Part shown: positions 8,478 to 17,780 of the stretch, piece by piece
How positions within the stretch are numbered: position 1 is the stretch's first letter
How the letters are laid out: every line of letters starts with the position of its first letter
From: Lentilactobacillus dabitei
GTDB lineage: Bacteria; Bacillota; Bacilli; Lactobacillales; Lactobacillaceae
Reading direction: 5' to 3'
DNA length: 64,000 bases
NCBI RefSeq assembly: GCF_019061365.1
Contig: NZ_JAHPPD010000002.1
Coordinates: 1-64,000, forward strand
The notes under the pieces: model-generated
What the model was told of the DNA's origin: nothing
The model's database searches: none
The model's input: the letters and a program-made list of their open reading frames with translations, nothing else
Position numbers and translations under genes: made by a program

Positions 8478-11045
8478 CTATTCCTGTGCAGCCAGCGAAT
8501 CCATCATATCGATGTTTTTCAACTTGTAATGCGTCATGACCCCCACGATCAAGCTGAACACGATCGTCAAGATGGCCGACCAAATATAGCCTGGATAATG
8601 AATGGTCAAGGGAAACAAGATTGCCCCGGTTTGTGCCTTAATCATAATGAAATGATGCAGCACAATTCCAATGAACCAGCCAAAAATAATGCCTAAGATT
8701 GTCAAAATAACATTTTCTCTCGCAACGTAGGCCGTGACTTCGTTGTCATAGAATCCCAGTACTTTAACCGTCGACAGTTCCCGCATTCGCTCGGAAATAT
8801 TAACGTTGGTCAAATTATACAGAACCACTAATCCTAAGGCACCCGATAATGCGATAAAGATCAAGACAACTGAACTCAGCCCACCAGTCGTCAGCGAACC
8901 GCCAGCATACCTCGGATAACTAACATTTAACACGCCAGCTTGTTTGAACAAACGTTGATTCGTATCATGGCGGGCAGTTGCATTGCCATCTTTAATTTTA
9001 ATCAGTCGTGAAGTTGGCTGGTAGTTGGTTTTAACTGCCTGTTCATAATACTTTGGCGTCAGATAAAGGTAATGACCGGCGTAGTTTTTAGTTATCCCAC
9101 TCACTTTAACTTTCACCAATTTATTACCAACCTTGACTGACAAGCGACTACCCTTTTTGGCCTTCATATCAGTTGCCAATTTTTCGGTAATGATCACGCC
9201 ATCACTTGTGAGGTGCTCTTTACGATTTGTATGGGGGTTCGTCAATGTCACGTACTTGTCAAAATTGGTGTTGAACTTCGGCGAAATCATCGTCACCGTC
9301 GCATTACGCTTGGTTCCTTTGGTTGGCGAGACCGTCACAGATTTAACGAGGGCTTGCTTTTGGGCACTGATATTTTTGTCGTGGATCTGTTTATTGGCAG
9401 CCGACAAGGTCACAATCCCTTGATAATGCTGAACTTGGCTAAATTGATCCGGCAGTAAATCGTTCACTGAATTACGAATGCCAAATCCCGCCAGCATTAA
9501 CCCAGTACAACCCGCAATTCCAACGATCGTCATGATCATGCGGCCCTTGTACCTGAACAAGTTTCGGTAGCTGACTTTCTGATTAAAGCTCAAACGTCGC
9601 CAAAGCGGCTTAATCCGCTCCAGCAAAATGCGCTTTCCAGCCTTGGGGGCCCGTTCGCGCATCAGATCCGTTGGCTTTTCTCGCAGGTTGACAATGAGCA
9701 CAACGGCCGCGCTGCCAAGTGTGGCAGTCAATCCGGCAACTAGGACTTCGATTAAATAGCCCCAGGGAATAACGCCGACATAGTGGGTTAAATTGTTATT
9801 ACTCAACATGTTGAAGATGAATTTCGGTAACGTCAGCATTCCCGCCACGCCGCCAATTAACGAACCTAACATGCCTGCGAGAAGTGAATAGATCACATAC
9901 TTCATCGAAATGACACCCTTTGTATAGCCAAGGGCGCGCATCAACCCAATCTCCCGCCGATTTTTCTCGATCATTCTAGAAATTGTTGTAAAGGTAATTA
10001 ACACTGCAATGAACAGGAAGAAGCCTGGGAAAATAACCGCGATTGCCGCGATACTCTTCGATTCGTCAAAGTAATCCTGATAACCAACGTTGGTCATCCG
10101 ATCACCATACATATAGACTGCAGTGGGGGGTTTAAGCAGCTTTGTCTTGGCAGAAACGAGCTGTTGCCGACCTACTTTCAGCTTGTTAGCAGCAGTCTTC
10201 ATTTGAGTTGTTTGATAAGCTGCCTGTACGCGTGATAACTGACGAGTCTGCTGGTCAAGTTGTTTAAGCTTTAAATTGATCGTTGTCAGTCGAGAGCCAA
10301 CGATCTCTCTTCGATGTTGTTCAGGACGCTGGTTGAGTTGCTTTTCCAATTTAGCTTGATCGCTTTGTACCCGCTCATTATACTTATCGGTTCCTGCAGC
10401 TAAGCCGGCGGTATTGTTAAATTTGACCGCAATTGAGCCATAAGTACTTTGATTAAATGCCTGCTTCGGTAAGTAAGCAAAATAGTCAATTTCCCCACTA
10501 CCTAGATTGGTCGTTCCCCGATCGGTCGAACTCACAAATAATGGCGAATTAACGAAGCCGACAATTTTGTAGGTTTGCTGGCGAAGTCCTGCTGTTTTTG
10601 GGACGCGATAGGCTTGTCCAAGCTTGTAACCGCGCTGCTTGGCCTTTGAATCCAATACAATTTGGTCACGGGATCGTGGCAAATGGCCCACCACCAGCTT
10701 TAGTCGGTTCAGCTTGGCCAATTTGGAAAATGACGCCACTGAAACGACCTCATCTTGAGATTTCTTGGTCACAACCATGTGATTGGCCTCCGCCGTTTTA
10801 ACATGGGGCGCATCTTTGATGAGTTGTAAGTCTTGCCCAGTGAGGCCAAGGGTTGAGGTGACAGTTAAATCTCCCAGGTGATACTGATTAAAATACCGAG
10901 CAGCTGAATTGTCCAAATCAGGGCCAGTTGCCCGGATACCGACATATAGCAAAGACCCCAGCAAAATAATCAGGACAATCGGAATAAACTTGCCCCAAGA
11001 ATAGGTAATCTCTCGCAAAGTCGCTTTAAAATAGGTCGTATTCAT
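8478..11045 (-). CDS. Large FtsX-type ABC permease (two-repeat)
   Basis: 855 residues. An N-terminal helix (about 18-38), a large extracellular region with a short coiled-coil-like segment (about 235-300, rich in Q, L, K), three helices (about 335-460), then a second half with a helix at about 505-525, a second extracellular domain and three C-terminal helices. This is the layout of two-repeat FtsX/MacB permeases. No ATP-binding gene adjoins it: the upstream gene is glutathione peroxidase and the downstream gene a secreted protein. It would have to use an ATPase encoded elsewhere. Function in peptide export or envelope stress is inference only. Confidence 0.85.
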   Translation of the reverse strand: MNTTYFKATLREITYSWGKFIPIVLIILLGSLLYVGIRATGPDLDNSAARYFNQYHLGDLTVTSTLGLTGQDLQLIKDAPHVKTAEANHMVVTKKSQDEVVSVASFSKLAKLNRLKLVVGHLPRSRDQIVLDSKAKQRGYKLGQAYRVPKTAGLRQQTYKIVGFVNSPLFVSSTDRGTTNLGSGEIDYFAYLPKQAFNQSTYGSIAVKFNNTAGLAAGTDKYNERVQSDQAKLEKQLNQRPEQHRREIVGSRLTTINLKLKQLDQQTRQLSRVQAAYQTTQMKTAANKLKVGRQQLVSAKTKLLKPPTAVYMYGDRMTNVGYQDYFDESKSIAAIAVIFPGFFLFIAVLITFTTISRMIEKNRREIGLMRALGYTKGVISMKYVIYSLLAGMLGSLIGGVAGMLTLPKFIFNMLSNNNLTHYVGVIPWGYLIEVLVAGLTATLGSAAVVLIVNLREKPTDLMRERAPKAGKRILLERIKPLWRRLSFNQKVSYRNLFRYKGRMIMTIVGIAGCTGLMLAGFGIRNSVNDLLPDQFSQVQHYQGIVTLSAANKQIHDKNISAQKQALVKSVTVSPTKGTKRNATVTMISPKFNTNFDKYVTLTNPHTNRKEHLTSDGVIITEKLATDMKAKKGSRLSVKVGNKLVKVKVSGITKNYAGHYLYLTPKYYEQAVKTNYQPTSRLIKIKDGNATARHDTNQRLFKQAGVLNVSYPRYAGGSLTTGGLSSVVLIFIALSGALGLVVLYNLTNVNISERMRELSTVKVLGFYDNEVTAYVARENVILTILGIIFGWFIGIVLHHFIMIKAQTGAILFPLTIHYPGYIWSAILTIVFSLIVGVMTHYKLKNIDMMDSLAAQE

Positions 11046-11060
11046 TTAATCCATCACCTG

Positions 11061-11546
11061 CTATTTCAAGATTTCTTTTTTGTTCAAGGCAGAATAGATT
11101 TCTTCCTCCATTGCATCAGGCTTGGTAATCGGCGCAAATCGGTGAATCAACTGGCCATCTTTACCAATCAGAAATTTGGTGTAGTTCCACTTGATGCGGC
11201 CATGACCAGACTGTTGTTTCAGGTAAGCAAACAACGGATCTTCGCCTTCACCATTGACAACCACGCGTTTGGTCATTGGGAAAGTCACGCCGTAATGGAG
11301 CCGACAGTAATCGTCAGCTTCCTCGTCGGTCGCCAATTCTTGATGAAATTGATTTGACGGCAGGCCAAGAACGACGAAGCCTTGATCCTTATATTTCTTG
11401 TATAGCGATTCCAATCCTTCAAGTTGTGGTGCCAAGCCACATTTACTTGCCGTATTGACGATCAGCACGACTTTATCTTTGAACTGCTTGAGGTCAATCG
11501 GCGTACCGTTCATTTCTTGTTCGGAAAAATCATAAATTGAAGTCAC
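11061..11546 (-). CDS. Glutathione peroxidase-family thiol peroxidase
   Basis: 161 residues from a GTG start at 11546, preceded by AGGTGA. The frame is open 40 codons further upstream, but that part has no family resemblance. It shows the peroxidatic Cys motif NTASKCGL, the catalytic Gln in LPSNQF (the Cys often found here is Ser), FPMTKRV and the Trp in WNYTKFLI. It reduces hydrogen peroxide or organic peroxides, in bacteria most often with thioredoxin-like donors. The stop codon is 15 bases from the start of the permease gene downstream, so they may be cotranscribed. Confidence 0.88.
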   Translation of the reverse strand: MTSIYDFSEQEMNGTPIDLKQFKDKVVLIVNTASKCGLAPQLEGLESLYKKYKDQGFVVLGLPSNQFHQELATDEEADDYCRLHYGVTFPMTKRVVVNGEGEDPLFAYLKQQSGHGRIKWNYTKFLIGKDGQLIHRFAPITKPDAMEEEIYSALNKKEILK

Positions 11547-11623
11547 TGGGGTCACCTGTCTTATTTTTAGTTTATATATTGAGTGTAGCCTATGTGAAGG
11601 GAAAACGGAACCGGGGTATGTGG

Positions 11624-11675
11624 AAAAAAAGAAGCCATCTTGAATTGAGCTTGGTGCTAAATTCAAGGTAGCCTC
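11624..11675 (-). terminator. Terminator after ptsI
   Basis: Minus-strand hairpin GAGGCTACCTTGAATT / AATTCAAGATGGCTTC followed by seven Ts, 15-66 bases after the ptsI stop codon. It closes the galactitol-type PTS operon. Confidence 0.8.
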
Positions 11676-11689
11676 AATAATTATTTGTA

Positions 11690-13417
11690 TTACTCGTTGC
11701 CGAGTCGTTCATTAACTAATTTTTCGACTTCGTCCGCTGTTTGGCACTTAGCGAGGACTTCATCAACAATTGCGGCGCATTCGCCGGTCGTCAGGTCTCT
11801 CATCTGGCTTCGAGATCTCAAAATGGAACTGGCACTCATTGAGTATTCATCAAGCCCCATGCCCAGCAAGAGTGGCAATGCCCGTTGGTCGCCGGCCATT
11901 TCGCCACACATTGCAGCAATTTTACCTTCTGCATGAGCTGAATCAATGACGTGCTTGATTAATCTCAATAATGCTGGATTCAGTGGTTGATACAGATATG
12001 ACACTGCATCATTACCACGGTCGGCAGCAAATGAATACTGGATCAAGTCGTTGGTTCCAATACTGAAGAAATCAACTTCCTTGGCAAATTGATCGGCAAA
12101 GATCGCTGCCGCAGGAATTTCAATCATGATACCAAGCTTGATATTGTCACCAATTTTAGGATCATCTTTTTGAAGGTTTTGTTTCTCTTCCATAAAGACT
12201 TTCTTGGCTTTTCGGAATTCGTCAAGTGTTGCAATCATTGGGAACATAATTCGGATTTGGCCATACTTGGATGCCCGAATTAAAGCACGCAACTGAGTTC
12301 GGAAGATATTCTGCCGATCCAAGGAAATCCGAATGGCCCGGTAGCCCAAGAATGGGTTCATTTCTTCTGGTAATGGCAGGTATGGCAATGGTTTGTCACC
12401 ACCAATATCCATCGTTCGAATAACAACTGGCTTGCCATTCATGGATTCAGCAACTGTCTTATAGGCATTAAATTGCTGATCTTCGGTTGGTAACGCATCG
12501 CTATCCATATAGAGGAACTCGGTTCGGAACAACCCAACTGCATCAGCACCAGCTTTGTGGACATCATCCATATCTGCTGGGGTCCCAATATTAGCAGCAA
12601 TTTCAAATTCCTTACCATCTTTGGAAACCGATGGTGCATCAACTAGCTTAGCCCATTCCACCCGTTGAGCAGCGAAGTGTTTGGCCTTTTGCTCATAATC
12701 ATTTACTTCTTCTTGAGAAGGAGCAACAATTGCAACCCCGTTCAGACCATCAAGAATAAGTTGATCACCATTGGAAATTTCTGAAGTTGCGGTTTCAGAA
12801 CCAACAACAGCTGGAATCTCCAAGGTTCGTGACATGATTGCCGAATGACTCGTTCGACCACCCATATCAGTGATCATTCCTTTGATATACTTCTTGTTCA
12901 TCTGTGACGTGTCCGAAGGCGTAATTTCATGGGCAACGATGATCACAGGGCTGTTAATCGAGGCCAAGTTGGGTAATTCCTTACCCAGCAAGTGGCTCAA
13001 AGCTCGTTTGGCAACGTCTTTGACGTCAGCCGCCCGTTCCTGCATATACTTGTTATCCTTCATGGCTGCTAAAGTTTCAGCAAAATTAGTTGTGACATCA
13101 GTCAACGCCTGTTCTGCATTCACCTTATCATTTTTGATCTCATCTTCAATTTGTTTGATCATGTCTGGGTCGGATAACATGGCGATGTGGGCGTCGAATA
13201 CGGCGACTTCTTCATCGCCAAGACTTGACTTAGCCCTTGCTTGGATTTGTTTCAGTTCTGCGATGGATGCATCAAATGATCCATGAATTCGTTGAACTTC
13301 CGCATTAACATCTGAAACGGAGTGTTTTTCGAAGCTTAAATCAGGATCTACTAGAAGGTAGGCCTTAGCTATACCAATACCGTCACTAGCAGCGATCCCC
13401 TCAATTTTCTTCGACAA
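11690..13417 (-). CDS. ptsI: Phosphoenolpyruvate-protein phosphotransferase (enzyme I)
   Basis: Transfers phosphate from PEP to HPr at the start of the PTS. About 575 residues, full length. The phosphorylated His lies in GGRTSHSAIMSR; PEP-binding landmarks include DGIGLFRTEFLY-like VGLFRTEFLYM, GYRAIRISL and EIPAAAIFADQF. Start: the ATG at 13423 sits directly against AGGAGGG, so TTG 13417 (MSKKIEGIAASDG) with a 7-base spacer is preferred. ptsH is not adjacent; this copy is the last gene of a galactitol-type PTS operon, which is unusual and may make it a second enzyme I or a relocated only copy. Confidence 0.93.
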   Translation of the reverse strand: MSKKIEGIAASDGIGIAKAYLLVDPDLSFEKHSVSDVNAEVQRIHGSFDASIAELKQIQARAKSSLGDEEVAVFDAHIAMLSDPDMIKQIEDEIKNDKVNAEQALTDVTTNFAETLAAMKDNKYMQERAADVKDVAKRALSHLLGKELPNLASINSPVIIVAHEITPSDTSQMNKKYIKGMITDMGGRTSHSAIMSRTLEIPAVVGSETATSEISNGDQLILDGLNGVAIVAPSQEEVNDYEQKAKHFAAQRVEWAKLVDAPSVSKDGKEFEIAANIGTPADMDDVHKAGADAVGLFRTEFLYMDSDALPTEDQQFNAYKTVAESMNGKPVVIRTMDIGGDKPLPYLPLPEEMNPFLGYRAIRISLDRQNIFRTQLRALIRASKYGQIRIMFPMIATLDEFRKAKKVFMEEKQNLQKDDPKIGDNIKLGIMIEIPAAAIFADQFAKEVDFFSIGTNDLIQYSFAADRGNDAVSYLYQPLNPALLRLIKHVIDSAHAEGKIAAMCGEMAGDQRALPLLLGMGLDEYSMSASSILRSRSQMRDLTTGECAAIVDEVLAKCQTADEVEKLVNERLGNE

Positions 13418-13472
13418 AATCATCCCTCCTTACTTATTCAAATTATAATCATCAAAAATAAATAATTATACA

Positions 13473-13763
13473 TTACTTTTCAAAGCCCAATTTATCCATA
13501 ATTTGATCATAAACCTTATCAGTTCCAATTCCGGTCAGCAATGGAACGGCGTTAATAACCTTATCTTTAATGTTATCAGGCACAACAACTGTGCTTACGA
13601 AAACATCGTAATCATCAACATTGTTCACATACTGAGCAATATTACCTTTGTAAGTCTTGACCTTATCCAAGTCACCTTTTGATTGAAGATAGTCTCTAAT
13701 CTTTCCTTCAGCGACAGTAGATGTTGCAATTCCGCTACCACAAACAACCATAATAGTTTTCAT
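13473..13763 (-). CDS. gatB: PTS galactitol-type EIIB
   Basis: 96 residues. Phosphocarrier with the catalytic Cys in VVCGSGIATS (Cys 8), typical of the galactitol/lactose-fold IIB proteins. It accepts phosphate from the IIA encoded two genes upstream and passes it to the sugar bound by IIC. Good AGGTG ribosome site. It sits between IIC and ptsI in the same operon. The exact polyol or sugar cannot be stated. Confidence 0.9.
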   Translation of the reverse strand: MKTIMVVCGSGIATSTVAEGKIRDYLQSKGDLDKVKTYKGNIAQYVNNVDDYDVFVSTVVVPDNIKDKVINAVPLLTGIGTDKVYDQIMDKLGFEK

Positions 13764-13793
13764 ATTTTTTCACCTCTGCGTATATAAACGCAA

Positions 13794-15167
13794 TTAATTA
13801 TCAGCTTCTACAGCGTCATTTCCATGATTTTTATCTTTTTTACCACGGAATTTATTATACCATACCATCAAAGCCAAGGTTACCAATCCGATTAGACCAA
13901 TTCCGCCCCAAGTCATCACTTTACCGAGACCAACAATCAACCAAGTTGTCCATACACCACCATCACTCAACACTGAAATTGATGAATTCCCTTGAAGATT
14001 GAATTTGGCACCCTGAGCAGCGGCAGTTACAAGTGGTGCTACCCAAGAAGCGATATAAAGACTGATGATAACATCAACAACCCCACCGACGATTGTCCGG
14101 AAAATATCACCACGGAAAACAGCAGCCATGACGGCAATCATATAGGGTAATGTAGCCAGATCACCAAATGGCAAAACATGGTTTCCAGGCACGATAACGG
14201 CAATAAATAAAGTTAATGGTACAAGAATTAACGCGGATGAAAGAACGGTTGAATTACCAGCTGCTAAGGCACTATCCATACCGATATATAAATCTCGACC
14301 AGGGAAACGTGACTTAACAAAATTATTGGCGCCTTCAGAAATTGGTGCTAATCCTTCCATTAAAAGGGAAACCATCCGAGGCATTAGGACTAAGACGGCA
14401 GCAGTGCTGACACCCAGTTGTAATGTCTTGGTTACCGAATAGCGAGCAAGGATTCCGATGACGATACCAATGAATAGACCCATTACTGAAGAATCACCGA
14501 AAATTCCCATTCGTTTCTGGATTGTATCTGGTGTCATTTTAATCTTATTGATTCCAGGGATTCGATCCATAATCCAGTTCAGTGGTAAGGCAAGAATATA
14601 TCCTGGTGCTGAAGCGCCTTGAGGGAACGAAATTCCTTCCAAACCATACTGCTTCTGAATATGGGGTGCTGCCATGTCAGCCAAAAGATAAATGATCATG
14701 ACATGAACAACCATTGTGAACAATCCTAAAGCAAAACTATGAGAAACAACGTAAACTAACGACCCAGTAAACGCAATATGCCAATAGTTCCAAACATCGA
14801 CATCAAGCGTTTTGGTTAGTCCTAATAATAGCAAAATAACATTTGAAATAACGCCAACAGGGATTGCCAGACTGCCAAGAACAGTTCCATAAGCAATCGC
14901 TGAAGCTGCTGGCCAACCAATATCAATGGTGCCTAAATGAAGACCAAAGTTTTTAACCATCGATTGAGCAGCAGGGCCAAGATTCTTGGTTAACACTCCA
15001 ATTACAAGATTCAATCCAATAAAACCAATTCCAATGGTTAAACCGGCTTTGAATGCTTTACTTGGCTTAATTCTCAAAATTAAAGCGAAGAAAAACAGTA
15101 GTATTGGAAGCATAACGCTGGCTCCCAGGTTAACAAACCACTGTAATCCACTAGAAATTGCATCCAT
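13794..15167 (-). CDS. gatC: PTS galactitol-type EIIC permease
   Basis: 457 residues with about ten or more hydrophobic segments, starting MDAISSGLQWFVNLGASVMLP, characteristic of GatC permeases. Contains WNYWHIAF and GMDSALAAGNST blocks conserved in the family. It transports and phosphorylates a polyol or sugar with its IIA and IIB partners. The C-terminus is a hydrophilic Lys/Asp/Asn tail. Start ATG is preceded by GGAGG. No polyol dehydrogenase, kinase or aldolase gene is in the operon, so the substrate is open. Confidence 0.92.
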   Translation of the reverse strand: MDAISSGLQWFVNLGASVMLPILLFFFALILRIKPSKAFKAGLTIGIGFIGLNLVIGVLTKNLGPAAQSMVKNFGLHLGTIDIGWPAASAIAYGTVLGSLAIPVGVISNVILLLLGLTKTLDVDVWNYWHIAFTGSLVYVVSHSFALGLFTMVVHVMIIYLLADMAAPHIQKQYGLEGISFPQGASAPGYILALPLNWIMDRIPGINKIKMTPDTIQKRMGIFGDSSVMGLFIGIVIGILARYSVTKTLQLGVSTAAVLVLMPRMVSLLMEGLAPISEGANNFVKSRFPGRDLYIGMDSALAAGNSTVLSSALILVPLTLFIAVIVPGNHVLPFGDLATLPYMIAVMAAVFRGDIFRTIVGGVVDVIISLYIASWVAPLVTAAAQGAKFNLQGNSSISVLSDGGVWTTWLIVGLGKVMTWGGIGLIGLVTLALMVWYNKFRGKKDKNHGNDAVEADN

Positions 15168-15178
15168 GTGTGAGCCTC

Positions 15179-15634
15179 CTATTTGATAATTCCAACATTT
15201 TTCATAATCTTCAAAAATTCATTCTTATCATTAATAGTTTCTAATTGTGTCAATGTTTCCTTGTTTTGGAATAATCCCATTAACGTTTGCAACATCTTTA
15301 ATTGATCATCTGATTTTTTTAACGCCAACATAAAAATCAGTTTTACTTGAACATCAGAGTTGTCACCCATCTGTAGAAAATGAACTGGATTTTTCAACCT
15401 CATGAACCCAATTTGGGGCTCAATAACCTTATCAGCATCTGTATGAGGAATGGCTACCCCAATTGTTTCAGTATTTAAAGCGGTTGGAAAATTTGACTCA
15501 CGTTCTAGAATTGCCGGTTTAAATTCCTTATTCACACACCCCACTTTGTAAAGGCTATCAGCAAGAATCCCAAGAGCATCCTTATTGTCTGTCGCTTCTT
15601 TATCAAATAAAATAACGTCTTTATCAAATAACAT
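15179..15634 (-). CDS. gatA: PTS galactitol-type EIIA
   Basis: 151 residues, fructose/mannitol-type IIA fold. The phosphorylated His is in GVAIPHTD (His 64). The ATG overlaps the stop codon of the regulator gene upstream (TAATG) and is preceded by GGAGGTG within the regulator's last codons, indicating coupled translation. Works with gatB and gatC. Confidence 0.9.
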   Translation of the reverse strand: MLFDKDVILFDKEATDNKDALGILADSLYKVGCVNKEFKPAILERESNFPTALNTETIGVAIPHTDADKVIEPQIGFMRLKNPVHFLQMGDNSDVQVKLIFMLALKKSDDQLKMLQTLMGLFQNKETLTQLETINDKNEFLKIMKNVGIIK

Positions 15635-16098
15635 TAATTTTCACCTCCTTTAATGAAATAATCCTTAACATCATCATTTGAATGGCTTAAATCCAAAATA
15701 TATTCAAAAACTTGTGGATCAGCCAGTGCATGCATGAATTCCGCAAGGGCATCATTAGCACCGTTTGTTAGCACCAAAACAGCTGCACGAATGGTTGAAT
15801 AGCCTAAAAAGCCCATATCTTTCCCAAATCTCATAATAATGATAGTGGTTTGATTAACGTATGCCTCATTAATATGAGGCATAATTACTTTAGGATATAT
15901 TTCGGTACTACCTAACTTCTCACGCTTTTTAACATCTTCAAGCAAGCGATTGATGTGCTCATCAATAACGTGATATTGCCGGACTAACTCGGTCAACTTG
16001 CCCAAGGCCTCACTCTGGTTACAATCAAATACAATATAATTAAGTCCCGTATAATGCACTTTCAACACTCTTTCTATCTGCCTGGGTAAACATCGCAC
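15634..16098 (-). CDS. EIIA-like C-terminal part of the split PTS regulator
   Basis: An open frame of 154 codons overlapping the end of the regulator gene in a +1 frame. From about codon 17 it reads as the EIIA-like domain that normally ends regulators of this type: YIVFDCNQSEAL, REKLGSTEI and a His in IMPHINEAY. The first codons carry no convincing ribosome site, so independent initiation is doubtful. The upstream frame ends ...SALYG-T-stop and this frame continues at the same bases with GLNYIVFD, so a single extra base around the GGGA at 16046-16049 explains the split. Either a real mutation, a programmed +1 shift or a sequence error. Confidence 0.6.
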   Translation of the reverse strand: MRCLPRQIERVLKVHYTGLNYIVFDCNQSEALGKLTELVRQYHVIDEHINRLLEDVKKREKLGSTEIYPKVIMPHINEAYVNQTTIIIMRFGKDMGFLGYSTIRAAVLVLTNGANDALAEFMHALADPQVFEYILDLSHSNDDVKDYFIKGGEN

Positions 16099-17515
16099 TC
16101 GATAAAACTACTCGAGTTTGATTGACTGGATGGATACTAACTGTGGTAATGATTAAATCAACATCTTGGTAATTTTCTTCATTATTTTGATATTCACCAG
16201 TTGAGAGAGTTCCAACAATCTTTAAGTTTGGAAATGCCTGATGGACCTTAGCGTATAACAATTTAGAAGTTCCAACCCCACTGGCACACATTATCAAAGC
16301 TGTCTTTGCTGGTCGATTTTCTTCAAAATATTTGGCAAAATACAATGTAATAAATCCAGACTCATCATCAGATATCGGCGCTTTATTAATCATTATCTGG
16401 CTCGCCTGTTTGGAGATTGATTTAACTTTTTCAAACAATGCACCATATTCCAATTTAATATCATTAAGCAACCGATTGGCAACAATGATATGATTCTCTA
16501 ACCTATTCAACATTGGCTTTAAATGACCAATAAGATCTTGCTTTAAGGACTGAATTCTTGGGCTTGAATCCGTAAGATTAAATCCTTGAGTATATAAATT
16601 TACGAGTTCAAGGACTTCATCAGAAACCATGCCATTAAAAGTAACATCATGATCATATCTCATTGAAATCAAATATTGCAGTAAATAATACTTCTCAACG
16701 TCCGGTAACTTAGTGTGCAGATAATCAGAGGTGTTTTTGATAACATCCGAAGCAACAGAGAAAAACTCACTGTTATCCCTAATGATTTCTTCTTCATCCG
16801 TGAACACTTTTTTCGCTTTATTATCCTCGACTACTTTGCCAGTTCTAAATCTCTTAATAAGAATGTACAAGTGAGAGAAAATGTTAACGTTATAGGGATA
16901 TGGAATAGTTAAACTAAGTGATCGTTGAATCCATTCAATTTGAGCCGTCAAAAATTGATTATCGTAAATGTTAATATCGGCAACTTCACTCGCAAACCCT
17001 TGTAAACTGTCAACACTCATCAAGTTACTTTGAACGAGGGTCATATTAATGGATCGACGAATAGCTTCTTCGTCACCATTTACAGATACTTTATTTCCCC
17101 GTTTCGCTAGCTGGACATTGAAATCTTTTAAAATCTTAGCCAGGGTTGATAGGTCTTGTTGAATTAAGTCATTGCTCACATAATAATGATCATACAATTC
17201 ATCTACCGAAATAGAAAAAGGTGCATTAAATAAAATGTTCAACAGTACCTTGTTACGACGCTCCACTGGCGAATAATCAACAATATCATTATGAGTATTC
17301 CTATTGGTGGCAACTAGATATTGGTCGTAATTAATTCGATACCCTCGACCCCGTTCAGAATGAATAACATCGATACCAAGCGAATCGTTAATTTGGCGAA
17401 CTTTTCGATAAATCGTTTTCTCTGAAACGCCAAGCTTAGTTGCAATATCGACAGCTGTAACAAAGCCATCCGTTTTTAAAAGGGTCATAATCATTTTTTC
17501 GCTTGTGCTATCCAT
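16040..17515 (-). CDS. PRD-containing transcriptional regulator (BglG/MtlR type), 5' part
   Basis: 491 residues. N-terminal winged helix (MIMTLLKTDGFVTAVDIATKLGVSEKTIYRKVRQI, about residues 8-45), a central region with the two PTS regulation domains, and a C-terminal EIIB-like domain with Cys in IMCASGVGTSKL. The EIIA-like domain expected at the end is in a different frame (see 15634-16098). It should activate the PTS operon that it heads, its activity set by phosphorylation from HPr and the EIIB. Start ATG follows GGGGGAGG. Confidence 0.85.
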   Translation of the reverse strand: MDSTSEKMIMTLLKTDGFVTAVDIATKLGVSEKTIYRKVRQINDSLGIDVIHSERGRGYRINYDQYLVATNRNTHNDIVDYSPVERRNKVLLNILFNAPFSISVDELYDHYYVSNDLIQQDLSTLAKILKDFNVQLAKRGNKVSVNGDEEAIRRSINMTLVQSNLMSVDSLQGFASEVADINIYDNQFLTAQIEWIQRSLSLTIPYPYNVNIFSHLYILIKRFRTGKVVEDNKAKKVFTDEEEIIRDNSEFFSVASDVIKNTSDYLHTKLPDVEKYYLLQYLISMRYDHDVTFNGMVSDEVLELVNLYTQGFNLTDSSPRIQSLKQDLIGHLKPMLNRLENHIIVANRLLNDIKLEYGALFEKVKSISKQASQIMINKAPISDDESGFITLYFAKYFEENRPAKTALIMCASGVGTSKLLYAKVHQAFPNLKIVGTLSTGEYQNNEENYQDVDLIITTVSIHPVNQTRVVLSSAMFTQADRKSVESALYGT

Positions 17516-17538
17516 AGCTCCTCCCCCTTGTATAAAGA

Positions 17539-17554
17539 ATAAAGCGTTTTCTTA
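17539..17554. promoter_or_regulatory. Possible degenerate cre site upstream of the regulator-PTS operon
   Basis: The minus-strand sequence TAAGAAAACGCTTTAT holds the central AAAACGCTTT of a catabolite responsive element but misses the outer TG and CA bases. It is located 24-39 bases before the regulator start, near a TTTATA -10-like element. Weak support. Confidence 0.3.
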
Positions 17555-17705
17555 AAATTGAGCATAAATATTTGTCCGTTGCAATGGACAATGCTCACTG
17601 GTCATTGAATTCATCCCAAATTGTTAACTTTAATCTTACTTTCAAAAACCTTTGTTTATTATGTCATCATTTTCTTGTTATTCAACAAATTACACTTGGC
17701 GCCAA

Positions 17706-17741
17706 ACAAAATAGGCTACGAGCAATATTTGTTCGTAACCT
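17706..17741 (-). terminator. Terminator after the mannose-family PTS operon
   Basis: Minus-strand hairpin AGGTTACGA / TCGTAGCCT followed by ATTTTGTTT. It lies about 40 bases after the stop codon of the last gene (17781). The rest of 17516-17780 holds only the promoter area of the divergent-upstream regulator operon. Confidence 0.6.
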
Positions 17742-17780
17742 GTTTCGATTCACAACATATAATTAACAAACCAAAGAAAC

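Noticed and set aside
12870-13286. 138-codon plus-strand ORF opposite ptsI
   Set aside because: Antisense shadow of a conserved gene, without a ribosome site.
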